In this document: piece after piece, positions 8,765 through 17,167 of the stretch
How positions within the stretch are numbered: the stretch's first letter is position 1
Layout: the number at the start of each line of letters is the position of its first letter
From: JAPPHA01 sp963664045
Lineage (GTDB): Bacteria; Pseudomonadota; Alphaproteobacteria; Rhodobacterales; Rhodobacteraceae
DNA: 64,000 bases
Direction of reading: 5' to 3'
Assembly (NCBI GenBank): GCA_963664045.2
Contig: CAXXGT010000012.1
Location: 124,001 to 188,000 of the forward strand
The notes under the pieces: generated by a model
What the model was told of the DNA's origin: nothing
Databases searched by the model: none
Seen by the model: the letters and a program-made list of their open reading frames with translations, nothing else
Position numbers and translations under genes: made by a program

Positions 8765-9139
8765 TCATGCCAGCGCGATCACGCCGACTTCGACGATTGC
8801 ATCCTCACCGATTGCGCTCACCTCGACAAGATTCCTTGCCGGAGCACTGTTACCGAAGACTTCCGCGAAGGCCTCGTTGACCGCATCCCTTGCGGAGAGG
8901 TCGGTCACATAGACGATGGCCAGCATGATCTTTTCCGCCCCGCTTCCTGCCGCTTCCAGTACCGTGACGCAGTGTTCAAGGGAAAGCCGGGCCTGCGCCG
9001 CCGCACCAGCGACCATTCGGCCTGTTGCCAGGTCACGCGGCATCTGCCCGCCGACAAAGACGAATCCTCCGCCCTTTACGCCTTGCGAGACCGGCGAGGT
9101 CGACGCTGGCACGTCAGGGTGTTCAATAATTTCTTTCAT
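8765..9139 (-). CDS. RidA family (YjgF/YER057c/UK114) protein
   Basis: The 124-residue product matches RidA in length and motifs: PVSQGVKGGGFVFVGGQMP and the near-terminal PARNLVEVSAI with the conserved arginine that binds carboxylates. Members hydrolyse reactive enamines or imines released by PLP enzymes, or act in catabolic deaminations. Its place directly after an aldehyde dehydrogenase and two genes from an aminotransferase suggests it handles an imine intermediate of this pathway. It converges on the regulator gene with five bases between the two stops. Confidence 0.9.
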   Translation of the reverse strand: MKEIIEHPDVPASTSPVSQGVKGGGFVFVGGQMPRDLATGRMVAGAAAQARLSLEHCVTVLEAAGSGAEKIMLAIVYVTDLSARDAVNEAFAEVFGNSAPARNLVEVSAIGEDAIVEVGVIALA

Positions 9140-9169
9140 CCTCCCCTCCTTCGGTGCCCGCGCATGAAC

Positions 9170-10537
9170 CTACGCGCCGAGCCTGAAATTCACCGTGGTC
9201 AAGAACTCGCGCAAACCCCAGATACCGCCTTCGCGACCAAATCCCGCATTCCGGAACCCTCCAGTCGGAACATCCGCGCCCTGAATGGCCGTCGAGTTGA
9301 TCCCTATGCTGCCGAAGCGTATTCCACCGAGATGCGGTTGAAGCGCCTCCGGCGCACCCGTGTAGAAATAGGCGGCCAGCGCATGACGCTCGCATGACAG
9401 GCGCGCCAGCAGGTCCTCACGACGGGAAAAGGGACGAATCGACAACAGTGGCCCGAACGTCTCGTGCCGGTCGAAAAAGCTTTTGCTGCCGCTTTCGACC
9501 ACGGTCAGGGGAAACACGAAAGGACTGTCGTTACTGACCTTGTGCGGCTCAGGCGTCAGCAGTCGTTCCCCGTCCTCCCTGACACGGAACACGACATCCA
9601 CAAGCGCGTCGGCCGCCTCCCGCGTCCGAACCGGGCCGAGGTCCACGCCGCCGTCGGAGGGACCCGCCGTTACTGCCTCGACGCGTTCCAACAGCCTTTC
9701 CCTGAATACCGGGTAGATTTTTTCTTCGACGAAAACGCGATTGACGGAAGAACACGCCTGGCCGGCAGCCTTGAGCTTTCGTTCAAGGAGATCCGCGACC
9801 GCGCGGTCAATGTCGGCGTCGCCAAAGACGGCAAAGGGACAGTTTCCCCCAAGTTCCATGACCGCCTTCTTGCCGCCTTCGGCGCATGCAACTGCCAACT
9901 CACGCCCGACTGCGGTGGAACCGGTGAAGCTGACGACGTCGATTTCATCGTGCCTGAGAACCCGGCCTGCAAGCTCGGGGTCACCGGTCGCAAGCAGCTG
10001 GATCTCGTTGCCGACACCTGCCTGCCGGAACGCTCCGAACATTGCACGCGCGCAAAGCATCGCGAGAGAGGAGGGCTTGACGATCACAGGGCACCCAGCG
10101 GCGATCGCAGGTGCGATCTTTCGCGTCAGGCCTGCCACGGGGTCGTTGAACGGACAGATCAGGAAAGCACCGCCCAGGCCGACATCTGTCACCAGGCGGC
10201 CTGGTTCGATCGTCTGCTCGAATGCAACGCTGTCGAGCAGGACGCGGCAATGGTCCAGGAACGAGATCGCGTAATCGATCTCGGCATCGGCTTCCCCGGG
10301 TTTCTTTCCCACTTCCCGGACCACGAGCGCTGCCAGTTCCGAACGTGCGGACTGCAATCCTTCGATGCAGCCTTCGAGGACCTGCCGTCGTAACCGGTAA
10401 TCGCCGACCAGGGCCCGGCGGCCGGGGGCGAACTGTTGCAGCTGCCATTCGACTTCGGCAGGCGCATCCGGGCGCCAGTGCGCGAAGGCGCGCCCATCAT
10501 TCGGCGAGACCACCGCGCGCGGCGTATCAGCGGCCAT
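9170..10537 (-). CDS. NAD(P)-dependent aldehyde dehydrogenase
   Basis: The 455-residue product belongs to the aldehyde dehydrogenase superfamily. Visible sites are the FNDP segment near residue 132, the cofactor-binding GCPVIVKPSS and SFTGSTAVGRELA, the general base in VMELGGNCPF, and the catalytic cysteine in KAAGQACSSVNRVFV. A C-terminal GGFRNAGFGREGG closes the active-site region. It oxidises an aldehyde to a carboxylate, probably the semialdehyde produced by one of the neighbouring aminotransferases. Its start overlaps the stop of the upstream aminotransferase by 11 bases. Confidence 0.9.
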   Translation of the reverse strand: MAADTPRAVVSPNDGRAFAHWRPDAPAEVEWQLQQFAPGRRALVGDYRLRRQVLEGCIEGLQSARSELAALVVREVGKKPGEADAEIDYAISFLDHCRVLLDSVAFEQTIEPGRLVTDVGLGGAFLICPFNDPVAGLTRKIAPAIAAGCPVIVKPSSLAMLCARAMFGAFRQAGVGNEIQLLATGDPELAGRVLRHDEIDVVSFTGSTAVGRELAVACAEGGKKAVMELGGNCPFAVFGDADIDRAVADLLERKLKAAGQACSSVNRVFVEEKIYPVFRERLLERVEAVTAGPSDGGVDLGPVRTREAADALVDVVFRVREDGERLLTPEPHKVSNDSPFVFPLTVVESGSKSFFDRHETFGPLLSIRPFSRREDLLARLSCERHALAAYFYTGAPEALQPHLGGIRFGSIGINSTAIQGADVPTGGFRNAGFGREGGIWGLREFLTTVNFRLGA

Positions 10538-11642
10538 GAGGCTTCCCCTGCAGACCGTTCGACACTTCGTCGAGAATTCCCAGCATCGCGCGAATCTCGG
10601 ATACCGGTTTTCCGAAGCAGACCCTCAGGTGATCGCGATATTCTTTGCCGAAGGTCTCGCCGGGCAAGGACAGGATCCGGCGAACCTCAAGCTTCCGGCG
10701 AAACAATTCCGTGTTTTCCACGTGTGGAAACAGGTAAAACCCGCCCTCCGTAGCCACATGAGGCCAGCCCTGCGCCGCTGCGAAGTCGAGCATGAGCCGC
10801 CGCTGCTCGGAGTAGTCCTCGGGAATCGCCTCCGGTGCGCTGATGATTCGAAGGGCGATGTACTGGCTCGGCGTCGGTGCGGCGCTGAGAAGGGTCTGGT
10901 GGGCGGCAATCACAGGTGCGGTCCTGTCGCGGTGAACGAGGCATGCGCCCAGTCTCAAGCCCTGGAGATGGTAGTTTTTCGAAAAGGAATTGACGACGAA
11001 GACGTGACCCTCCGGAGAGCACACCGAATCGTGCCATTTCGGGACGTTGAAGACAATGTTCGAGAAACTCTCGTCGAGCAGGAGGATGGCCCCCGCATCT
11101 GCAGTCTCCCGGCAAAGCGTATCGATTTCGCTTTTCCCGAGCACACGACCGGTCGGATTGCCGGGATTACTGCATATGACAGCACTGGCTCCGGACTCCT
11201 GCAGCGACTTTCGCAAGCACAACGCGTCGACTTCGAAACCGTCGGAGGCGCGGGTCTCGTGGAAAACCGGCTGGAGATGCGCCAGTCTGATGAGATCCTC
11301 ATAGCTCGGCCAGTGCGGCGACACGACGAGCACCTTTCCACCGGCGGGCACCATGGTGCGTATGATGCTGAAAATCGCGGATTTCGCACCACCGACGATG
11401 ATGCATTCGTGCTCGGGAAGGGTCCATTTTTCGAACAGGCCCGTTCGTGCCAGGTCCCGTAGTTCCGCGAGCCCGTTGCCCGGCGTCAGCGTGGTTCCGA
11501 AACGGATGTCGGCGGGAATCGTGCCGGCACGATCTGGAAACGTCGGCGTACTGAGCGAATAAACCGTCTCGCCGGTGAGGCGCGCCGACGCGATGGCCCC
11601 GGCCAGCGCGAGGGTCGGGGACCTGCGAAGAAGGTGATTCAT
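10527..11642 (-). CDS. Class I/II PLP-dependent aminotransferase
   Basis: The 371-residue product carries the fold type I aminotransferase pattern: GGAKSAIFSII (cofactor phosphate region), NPGNPTGRVL with the PLP-ring Asn, LLLDESFSNIVF with the Asp that pairs with the pyridine nitrogen, and the Schiff-base lysine in NSFSKNYHLQGLRLGA. A C-terminal arginine in DHLRVCFG probably binds the substrate carboxylate. It is translationally coupled to the permease upstream (four-base overlap) and to the dehydrogenase downstream, so uptake and transamination are co-expressed. The amino donor is unknown. Confidence 0.85.
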   Translation of the reverse strand: MNHLLRRSPTLALAGAIASARLTGETVYSLSTPTFPDRAGTIPADIRFGTTLTPGNGLAELRDLARTGLFEKWTLPEHECIIVGGAKSAIFSIIRTMVPAGGKVLVVSPHWPSYEDLIRLAHLQPVFHETRASDGFEVDALCLRKSLQESGASAVICSNPGNPTGRVLGKSEIDTLCRETADAGAILLLDESFSNIVFNVPKWHDSVCSPEGHVFVVNSFSKNYHLQGLRLGACLVHRDRTAPVIAAHQTLLSAAPTPSQYIALRIISAPEAIPEDYSEQRRLMLDFAAAQGWPHVATEGGFYLFPHVENTELFRRKLEVRRILSLPGETFGKEYRDHLRVCFGKPVSEIRAMLGILDEVSNGLQGKPHGR

Positions 11643-12439
11643 CTCCGCCGGTCCTTCCTCATGAACAGGACCTGCGCGGCGATTCCAAGCGCCATCGAAA
11701 AGCCGAAAACCATGAAGCCGATGGCATTGATTGCCGGATCGAATCCGGTCACCAGGGTTGTCCAGATCTTGATAGGAAGCGTGATGGAGAAGTTCGTCAG
11801 GAAATAAGCGATGACAAACTCGTCAAAGGCAAAGGTAAAGGTGATGATCAGTGTCGCGACAATGGCGAAGCGGCACGATGGCAGGACGATTTCGAGAATG
11901 GCGCGTATCCGCGAGGCGCCGAGGGCCCAGGCAGCTTCCTCATGGCTCTTCGGGATCTGTGCGATCCGGTTGCGAAGGTTCAGCACCGCCAGTGGCAACA
12001 CGTAGAGAACCTGCCCGGCATATACCAGCCCCAACGAGGGCTCGAAGCCGATGGAGACGAAATACAGCCGCAAACCGATGCCGATGAGGATCAGCGGCAC
12101 GGCGAGCGGTGCCAGTACGAACAGCGTCACTGCCGTCTTTCCCGGGAACCGTGCGTTGACGAGCGAGTACGCGCACAGGAACGCGATGGCGGTTGCAGAA
12201 ACGCTGACGGCCGACGCGACCGTGATGCTGTTCATCAGTCCGGAGAAATACTGTGAATCGCGGAACACACGCTCGAACCAGACCAGCGTGAATTCCCGAA
12301 ACGGCATGACCTGGTACCGGCCACTGTTGAAAGAGAACACGGCCATGACGATGATCGGAAGATAGATTGTCGCCGTGACTGCAGAGAACAGCAGTACGAA
12401 CCAGCGGCCGGATGCTTGCTTGCGGACCATGCCAACCAT
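11639..12439 (-). CDS. ABC transporter permease, PotC type
   Basis: The 266-residue membrane protein has about six hydrophobic helices and the permease coupling motif EEAAWALGASRIRAILEIVLP near the middle, which docks on the ATPase. The start is taken at ATG 12439, one base after the stop of the partner permease, instead of the longer frame from 12478 that would overlap it. The PotB/PotC pair, PotA-like ATPase and Tat-exported binding protein together form a spermidine/putrescine-type importer. Members of this type also import opines and other amino compounds. Confidence 0.85.
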   Translation of the reverse strand: MVGMVRKQASGRWFVLLFSAVTATIYLPIIVMAVFSFNSGRYQVMPFREFTLVWFERVFRDSQYFSGLMNSITVASAVSVSATAIAFLCAYSLVNARFPGKTAVTLFVLAPLAVPLILIGIGLRLYFVSIGFEPSLGLVYAGQVLYVLPLAVLNLRNRIAQIPKSHEEAAWALGASRIRAILEIVLPSCRFAIVATLIITFTFAFDEFVIAYFLTNFSITLPIKIWTTLVTGFDPAINAIGFMVFGFSMALGIAAQVLFMRKDRRR

Positions 12440-12440
12440 G

Positions 12441-13322
12441 TCATTCCTGCAGGCGGACCTGGCGGCGAACCAGCGCAAGCGGCATGGCGGAAACCAGCAC
12501 CACGCCCATCAGGACTGCGGCAAATGTCGCGGCCATCGGCAGATCGTAGGTTCCCTTCAGCGTGCTCAGCATCAGTTGTGCGAGAACCGGTTTGAATCCG
12601 CCGCCGAGAAGGGTTGGTACGGCATAGTCTCCAACGCAAATGATGAATGTCAGCACGGCGCCAATGATCCAGCCGGGAAAGCTCAGGGGCAGGACGATCT
12701 CAAGGAAACCGCGCCATTCACTGCCTCCAAGATCCCGATTCGCTTCGAGGAGGCGCGGATCGATTGTGACCATGACGCTGAATATCGTCAGTGTTATCAG
12801 CATGATGCCGAACAATGCCAAACCGAAGACCGAGGCTGACATGGTATAGAGAAACCCGAGTGCGACGGGTTGGCCGAGGATCTTGGCAAGTGCGAAAGCG
12901 ATGACGCCGCTGTCGGACAGCACGAGTTGCCAGGAAAACGCGCGAATCGTGAAACTTGTCCAGAATGGAGCGATCAGCAGGAAGAGCAACAGGATCCGGC
13001 GTCGCGGGTGTACCGTGTATGTCAGGAACCACGCCAGCGGGTAGGCGATGACAGACGCAAGCACGACCGCGGCAGATGCCAACAGTATGCTGCGTATGAG
13101 TGCATCCGTGAATCGGTCATTCGTAAAGAAGGTCACGTAGTTGGACAGTGTCGGCCCGCCGTGATCGGCACCGGTGAAACTGAGGCCGATGGTGTAACCG
13201 ATGGGTACGACAAAGAACCCGGCCATGAGGATCACGGCGGGAAGGATTCCGTACCACAGGTTGGCCACGGGCGCACGTCGGCGGACGGGTGCGTCTCGCA
13301 CGGTTTCGCCGATACCTACCAA
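12441..13322 (-). CDS. ABC transporter permease, PotB type
   Basis: The 293-residue product has six predicted transmembrane segments starting with YGILPAVILMAGFFVVPIGY, and the coupling-loop motif EANRDLGGSEWRGFLEIVLP. It is the first permease of the importer and overlaps the end of the tandem cyclase gene by seven bases. Tight coupling of transporter and enzyme genes supports one substrate for the cluster. Confidence 0.85.
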   Translation of the reverse strand: MVGIGETVRDAPVRRRAPVANLWYGILPAVILMAGFFVVPIGYTIGLSFTGADHGGPTLSNYVTFFTNDRFTDALIRSILLASAAVVLASVIAYPLAWFLTYTVHPRRRILLLFLLIAPFWTSFTIRAFSWQLVLSDSGVIAFALAKILGQPVALGFLYTMSASVFGLALFGIMLITLTIFSVMVTIDPRLLEANRDLGGSEWRGFLEIVLPLSFPGWIIGAVLTFIICVGDYAVPTLLGGGFKPVLAQLMLSTLKGTYDLPMAATFAAVLMGVVLVSAMPLALVRRQVRLQE

Positions 13323-14656
13323 TCGAGCGCCACGGCGCGCATCGGGGCGCCGTCCACGCAGGTCGACTTCAGCGGCACGGCCATGAGAAACGGGCGCTCC
13401 GCGTGCAGACGACCCAGGTCCTTCAGGTCCTCGACGAAAGGAATGCCGGCGGCGAAGACCGCGTGATGGGTGACGAATTCCTCGTTGTAGACATGCCGGA
13501 CCGGCATTTCACGCGCAATGTAGTCTTGCGGAAAATCGATGCAGACTGCCGCGGGTTCCCGGGATGTGATCCACTTGGCCGCCTCCGGTTCAAGGTTCGG
13601 CGCCTTGATGTGCCATTCCCGGCTTTCGTAACCGAGCCTGTTGGTCAGGTCGCTGCGCAGGATCAGGCGGTCGCCCGGGCGGAGGCGGTCTCCGAGCCTC
13701 TCGGCCAGCAACGACTGCGTAATCGGGAAAGGCAGTTCCAGGTCCGAAAAATCTGCAATGACCGCTTCGCCGACGAACAGGTCGAGCCCTTCGTTCGGAA
13801 GATCCTGGATTTTCGCACCGCCTTTCCGCATGTGGCAGGGCGCATCGCAATGTGTAAAGCCGTGTCCGGTGATCAGGAAGTGAGTCTCTTCCGCGCCGTC
13901 GCCCGCGGCAAGACTCCTGCCCTGGCAGACATCGGTTTTCCATCGCCAGTGATTGAAGAGCGGGACCGACAGGTCGACAATGCGGGGCGTGTCGGACGGC
14001 CATGAACTCATCGCAATCGGCCGGCAAGGCGCGGTGGCACTTTCCGGGAGAGAAATCGGCAATGCAACAAAGAAGGCTTCTTCGTTCTCGATGGCGCCGA
14101 GGTTCGTGCAGTTCTCCGTCAGCAGCAGCCCTTCGGCGTGGAGCGCGGAACGGAAGGCTTCGTTGTGGTTCTGGTATCCCCCCTCGCCTCCGGGACGGCT
14201 CTCCGGGATGTTGTCGCAGGACAGGTCCACCGCCACATGCGTGAATCCTGCCTTCGAAATCGCGGCAGCACAACCGGGTGAAATCCGGGGGGCATTCCGC
14301 CAGTATTCCGGCTTGCGATTATGAACTGACTCCGCGTGTCCGCTCCTCAGGACGAGGATGTTCCGCCCAGACCGGAAGGAACAATTCTCCGCGATCACCA
14401 CTTCGTCGATCGTTTCCGAAGCGGAGACGTCGAGGACTTGCGCGACACCGGCGAACATCTGCAAAGGATAGTCGTCGAGCCGTCTTCCCCCGCGCATTCG
14501 CCATCCCGGGGCAGACGTGAAGCTGAACCCGCTGCCGCGCCACTTGTAACCGAACTCCTGGAACTCGTCGCCGCGATAGTAGGACTGGGACACGAACGGA
14601 TAGCTCGGCCAAAGCCAGTGCGGCTCCATGCACTGCGAACAGTCAATGATTGCCAT
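13316..14656 (-). CDS. Tandem cyclase (KynB-like, PF04199-type) protein with degenerate N-terminal copy
   Basis: The 446-residue product looks like two cyclase domains in one chain. The C-terminal half (about 220-446) has the metal-binding motif HGFTHCDAPCHM of the arylformamidase/cyclase family, plus RIVDLSVPL at its start and GDRLILRSDLT, so it is likely a metal-dependent amide hydrolase. The N-terminal half (1-215) ends with the typical cyclase tail (TNLGAIENEEAFFVALPISL) but lacks the HxGTHxDxPxH motif, so it is probably structural. Usual members are 200 to 270 residues. It lies between the binding protein and permease genes, which points to hydrolysis of the imported compound. Confidence 0.75.
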   Translation of the reverse strand: MAIIDCSQCMEPHWLWPSYPFVSQSYYRGDEFQEFGYKWRGSGFSFTSAPGWRMRGGRRLDDYPLQMFAGVAQVLDVSASETIDEVVIAENCSFRSGRNILVLRSGHAESVHNRKPEYWRNAPRISPGCAAAISKAGFTHVAVDLSCDNIPESRPGGEGGYQNHNEAFRSALHAEGLLLTENCTNLGAIENEEAFFVALPISLPESATAPCRPIAMSSWPSDTPRIVDLSVPLFNHWRWKTDVCQGRSLAAGDGAEETHFLITGHGFTHCDAPCHMRKGGAKIQDLPNEGLDLFVGEAVIADFSDLELPFPITQSLLAERLGDRLRPGDRLILRSDLTNRLGYESREWHIKAPNLEPEAAKWITSREPAAVCIDFPQDYIAREMPVRHVYNEEFVTHHAVFAAGIPFVEDLKDLGRLHAERPFLMAVPLKSTCVDGAPMRAVALDW

Positions 14657-14698
14657 GCCCGGTTCTCTTCTCCGAGAATTGTGATCATGGACAGGAGA

Positions 14699-14733
14699 CC
14701 GAACGCCCCGATCGTGACAGCGGAGGCGTTCGG
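14699..14733 (-). terminator. Intercistronic hairpin after the binding-protein gene
   Basis: A 9-bp perfect stem (CCGAACGCC / GGCGTTCGG) with a 17-base loop lies between the stop of the binding-protein gene and the start of the tandem cyclase gene. No U-tract follows, so it more likely stabilises the upstream message or partly terminates transcription, as is common after binding-protein genes. This is inference from position and structure. Confidence 0.4.
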
Positions 14734-14749
14734 CCGGACGTCGTAAGCC

Positions 14750-15889
14750 TCAGAGGTTCTTGAAGTTCTCCCAGGCGTCGAGCCATTCCTGCCTGTTGTC
14801 AGGATCTTTCCTGGGTGACAGGTTGGCCATGAACACCTCGTCGAACCGGTCGAGATCCACCAGGTTCAGCAATTCCCGCTTGTCGTCAGGCAGAAGTTCC
14901 GCGGCCTTCTTGTTCGGGACCATGCTGTAGTAGGTCTTGGCGATCGCCAGCATGGACTGGAACCTTGGCCCGGCCACGTACTGCACGAACTTGACGGCGT
15001 TTTCCATGCGCGGCGTGTTCGCCGCGATACAAACGGCCTGGTCCCAGGTCACGCCACCTTCCATTGGCACTCGTGCCTTGAAAGGAAGGCCATCGTCGTA
15101 CATTCCGGCCTGGACCCATTCTCCGGCAATTGCGAGGTCGTAACTGCCCCCGGCCATCGCCTGGATGACCTGCGACGTGTTGCCGACCAGCCCGACCTGC
15201 GGACGCAGGCTCGTGAGACGATCGACGAGTGCGCCGAAGGCATCGGCGCCAAGGTCGTAGGGCTGTGGATTGCCGTTGTACTTCGAAAGGCAGCCCATGT
15301 TTGGCAGGAACCAGTCGAAGAGCGCGACACGGCCCGATACGGCGCTGTCCCACAGGACCGAGTAGCTGGCGACATCGTCTTCGGAAAACTTCTCGTGGTT
15401 GTACGTGATGCCATAGTAACCGAAACGGTTCACGAGACCGTACATCTTGCCGTCGACGTAGCACGGCGGCCAGTTGGCGATGATCTCGAAGTAGTCGTCC
15501 AGGGGATAATCGCCCGGATTGAGTTCAAGCAGCAGGCCGTCCCGCGCCGCCCGCGGTACATAGGCGCTTGTCGGCGTGATGATGTCGAACGTCCCTGCCG
15601 GAGAGGAGCCGACGAGGGCAACCATTTCCTCGTCCGATCCGTCGTGAATCTTGAGGTTGACCTTGATTCCGGTGCTTTCCTGGAACGCGTCGAGCATTCC
15701 GGGTTCTTCGTATCCCCCAAACGCGAGTACGTTTACCTCGCCTGACTGCGCCGAGGCGCGGCCGGGCAGCAGCCAGGGTGCAGCCAGTGCCGTGCTGCCG
15801 AGCGCGATGCCTTTTCCGGCCGTGTCGAGGACTCTCCGGCGTGTCCATCGCCTGGCGCCCGGAGTGTTGAGTTTCGTGCGGTCAGACAT
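14750..15889 (-). CDS. ABC transporter substrate-binding protein, PotD type, Tat-exported
   Basis: The 379-residue product starts with a twin-arginine signal (RRRVLDTAGKGIALGSTALA, cleavage expected after GRASA near residue 48). The mature part begins VNVLAFGGYEEPGMLDAF and has the DIITPTSAYVPRAA and LAIAGEWVQAG segments of spermidine/putrescine-type binding proteins. Tat export suggests folding before secretion. It is the first gene of the minus-strand uptake and catabolic operon and would set substrate specificity. Its ligand cannot be told from sequence. Confidence 0.85.
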   Translation of the reverse strand: MSDRTKLNTPGARRWTRRRVLDTAGKGIALGSTALAAPWLLPGRASAQSGEVNVLAFGGYEEPGMLDAFQESTGIKVNLKIHDGSDEEMVALVGSSPAGTFDIITPTSAYVPRAARDGLLLELNPGDYPLDDYFEIIANWPPCYVDGKMYGLVNRFGYYGITYNHEKFSEDDVASYSVLWDSAVSGRVALFDWFLPNMGCLSKYNGNPQPYDLGADAFGALVDRLTSLRPQVGLVGNTSQVIQAMAGGSYDLAIAGEWVQAGMYDDGLPFKARVPMEGGVTWDQAVCIAANTPRMENAVKFVQYVAGPRFQSMLAIAKTYYSMVPNKKAAELLPDDKRELLNLVDLDRFDEVFMANLSPRKDPDNRQEWLDAWENFKNL

Positions 15890-15948
15890 GTCTGGTTCCT
15901 CCTTTCCGATTGGAATTCTGGCGTCTGCAGAGCGGCGCCAGTTTCGTG

Positions 15949-15969
15949 AATTGTATTTTGTCTACAATT
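15949..15969. promoter_or_regulatory. Candidate operator upstream of the binding-protein operon
   Basis: A perfect inverted repeat with 7-bp arms, AATTGTA and TACAATT separated by seven bases, lies 60 bases before the binding-protein start. Its right half overlaps TTGTCTACAA, which fits the T-x-GT-n-AC-x-A pattern typical of FCD-type GntR regulators. The cluster's own GntR gene is the natural candidate to bind here. No second copy was found in the short spacer between the regulator and the ATPase genes. Confidence 0.4.
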
Positions 15970-16015
15970 TCAAAACGAGCATGGGGGATTCCGGGACACC
16001 TGTCAAGAACAATGG

Positions 16016-16024
16016 ATTATGGTT
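16016..16024. repeat. Left copy of 9-bp direct repeat flanking the 10.4-kb island
   Basis: The sequence ATTATGGTT directly abuts the ISAs1-type end CAGGACTTTCCCACGCT, which begins at 16025. The same nine bases directly abut the opposite ISAs1-type end at 26418-26426. ISAs1 family elements are known to duplicate roughly 8 to 10 bp, so this reads as the target duplication of one transposition event covering 16025-26417. Confidence 0.75.
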
Positions 16025-16223
16025 CAGGACTTTCCCACGCTGCGGCCAATCATGCGAACAGCGGATGAACGGAGGACGCATCGGGTGTTCTGGCCGGGTT
16101 TCGCGTTTGCGGGACCGTCCACGGGGCGGTCCAGGCGCTGTTTTCGGCCCTTGGGTGAATCGTTCCGGAGGTTTGGCAGCTGTTCGTCGGCTCCCGGGAA
16201 TCGCCCGGACGCGTTGCCGACGC

Positions 16224-16805
16224 TCAGGGCCGGGTCAGGGCCGCGATGGCTTCGCTGCGGTTCAGCCGCAGCCGTCGCCGTGTTTCGGCGAGGCTCTCCG
16301 CCTCGCGGCGGTTGGCGAAGACCACCGCGAGCGCGATGTTGTTGAGACTGGCCCGGTTCGCCGGGCAATGGCCAGTGCGGGTCAGGCAGGCGTCCTCGCC
16401 GAAGACGCAGTCTCTTTGCCGGTGGTTCATGTTCTCCACCGCCCAGTGACGGCGATGCAGCCGGAGCAGGTCCTCCGGCGACGGGACTGCGGCATCCAGC
16501 GAGGCGATGACATACGCGGTCTCGGTGTCGTCCTTCTCGCCATCGTCACCGTCCTTCTTCAGCGGCTCCAGGTAGCGGGTGACGCGGGCGTTCTGGCTGA
16601 CGCCGGGGTCGTTGATCAGGCGCTCGAGCGGGGTCAGGACGCTGATGAAGCGCTGCTCCAGACGCCCGCGGGCCTTTTCGATATCCTCCGCGAAACGGCC
16701 GGTGGCATGGATGCGGCGATTGCCGGTGAACGGAGTTCGGGCCGCACGGCGGAGGCGGAGAAGATGCCTGCGCCGAAGTCCGTCGACCACGATCTCGGGC
16801 TGTAG
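16224..16805 (-). pseudogene. ISAs1 family transposase, C-terminal fragment
   Basis: The minus strand encodes about 170 C-terminal residues of an ISAs1 transposase, including NARVTRYLEPL, HRRHWAVENMNHRQRDCVFG with the catalytic Glu in the WxxEN motif, EDACLTRTGH and LNNIALAVVFANRR. The region before about 16700 is frame-disturbed and the first two catalytic Asp regions are gone. Identity to the intact copy at 24475-26346 is roughly half over this span, judged by eye, so it is a relative and not a recent duplicate. Its terminal sequence at 16025-16042 is preserved. Confidence 0.8.
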
Positions 16806-16991
16806 GGACCGCTCACAAGACCGCGCAGCTACTGTTCCGACCCGTCCGGCCTCACGCGTTTCGCGGCGGAGACTCGTTGGGCGAACTCCGACCAAGCCGC
16901 GTAGTCGAGCCCGAGCCTGCTATTCAGGTCCTCCGCCATTGCCTCCGCGGACTCCATGTTGGGAGCCATGAGATCGGTTCCGGCCGACCAC
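16806..16991. other. Short unassigned stretch between two IS remnants
   Basis: On the minus strand a 46-codon frame (16829-16969) begins MAPNMESAEAMAEDLNSRLG and ends at a TGA before the ISAs1 fragment. It was probably longer and cut by the element whose left end lies at 16992. I do not recognise it. It could be the tail of a lost gene. Confidence 0.3.
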
Positions 16992-17167
16992 CAATGGCAT
17001 TTTCTTAGACATTCGACATTTTCGTTCTGTCCTGCGTGGTGACGCACCACCCTGATTCAAGGTTGGTTTTGTTGTTCCTGGCGATTTCGTGTTTTGTGGG
17101 TTGACACGATTTCCCTTCCATGGCATGTTATGTCTGGATTGGACCGCCCTGTCGGGAGCTTGCAGCC

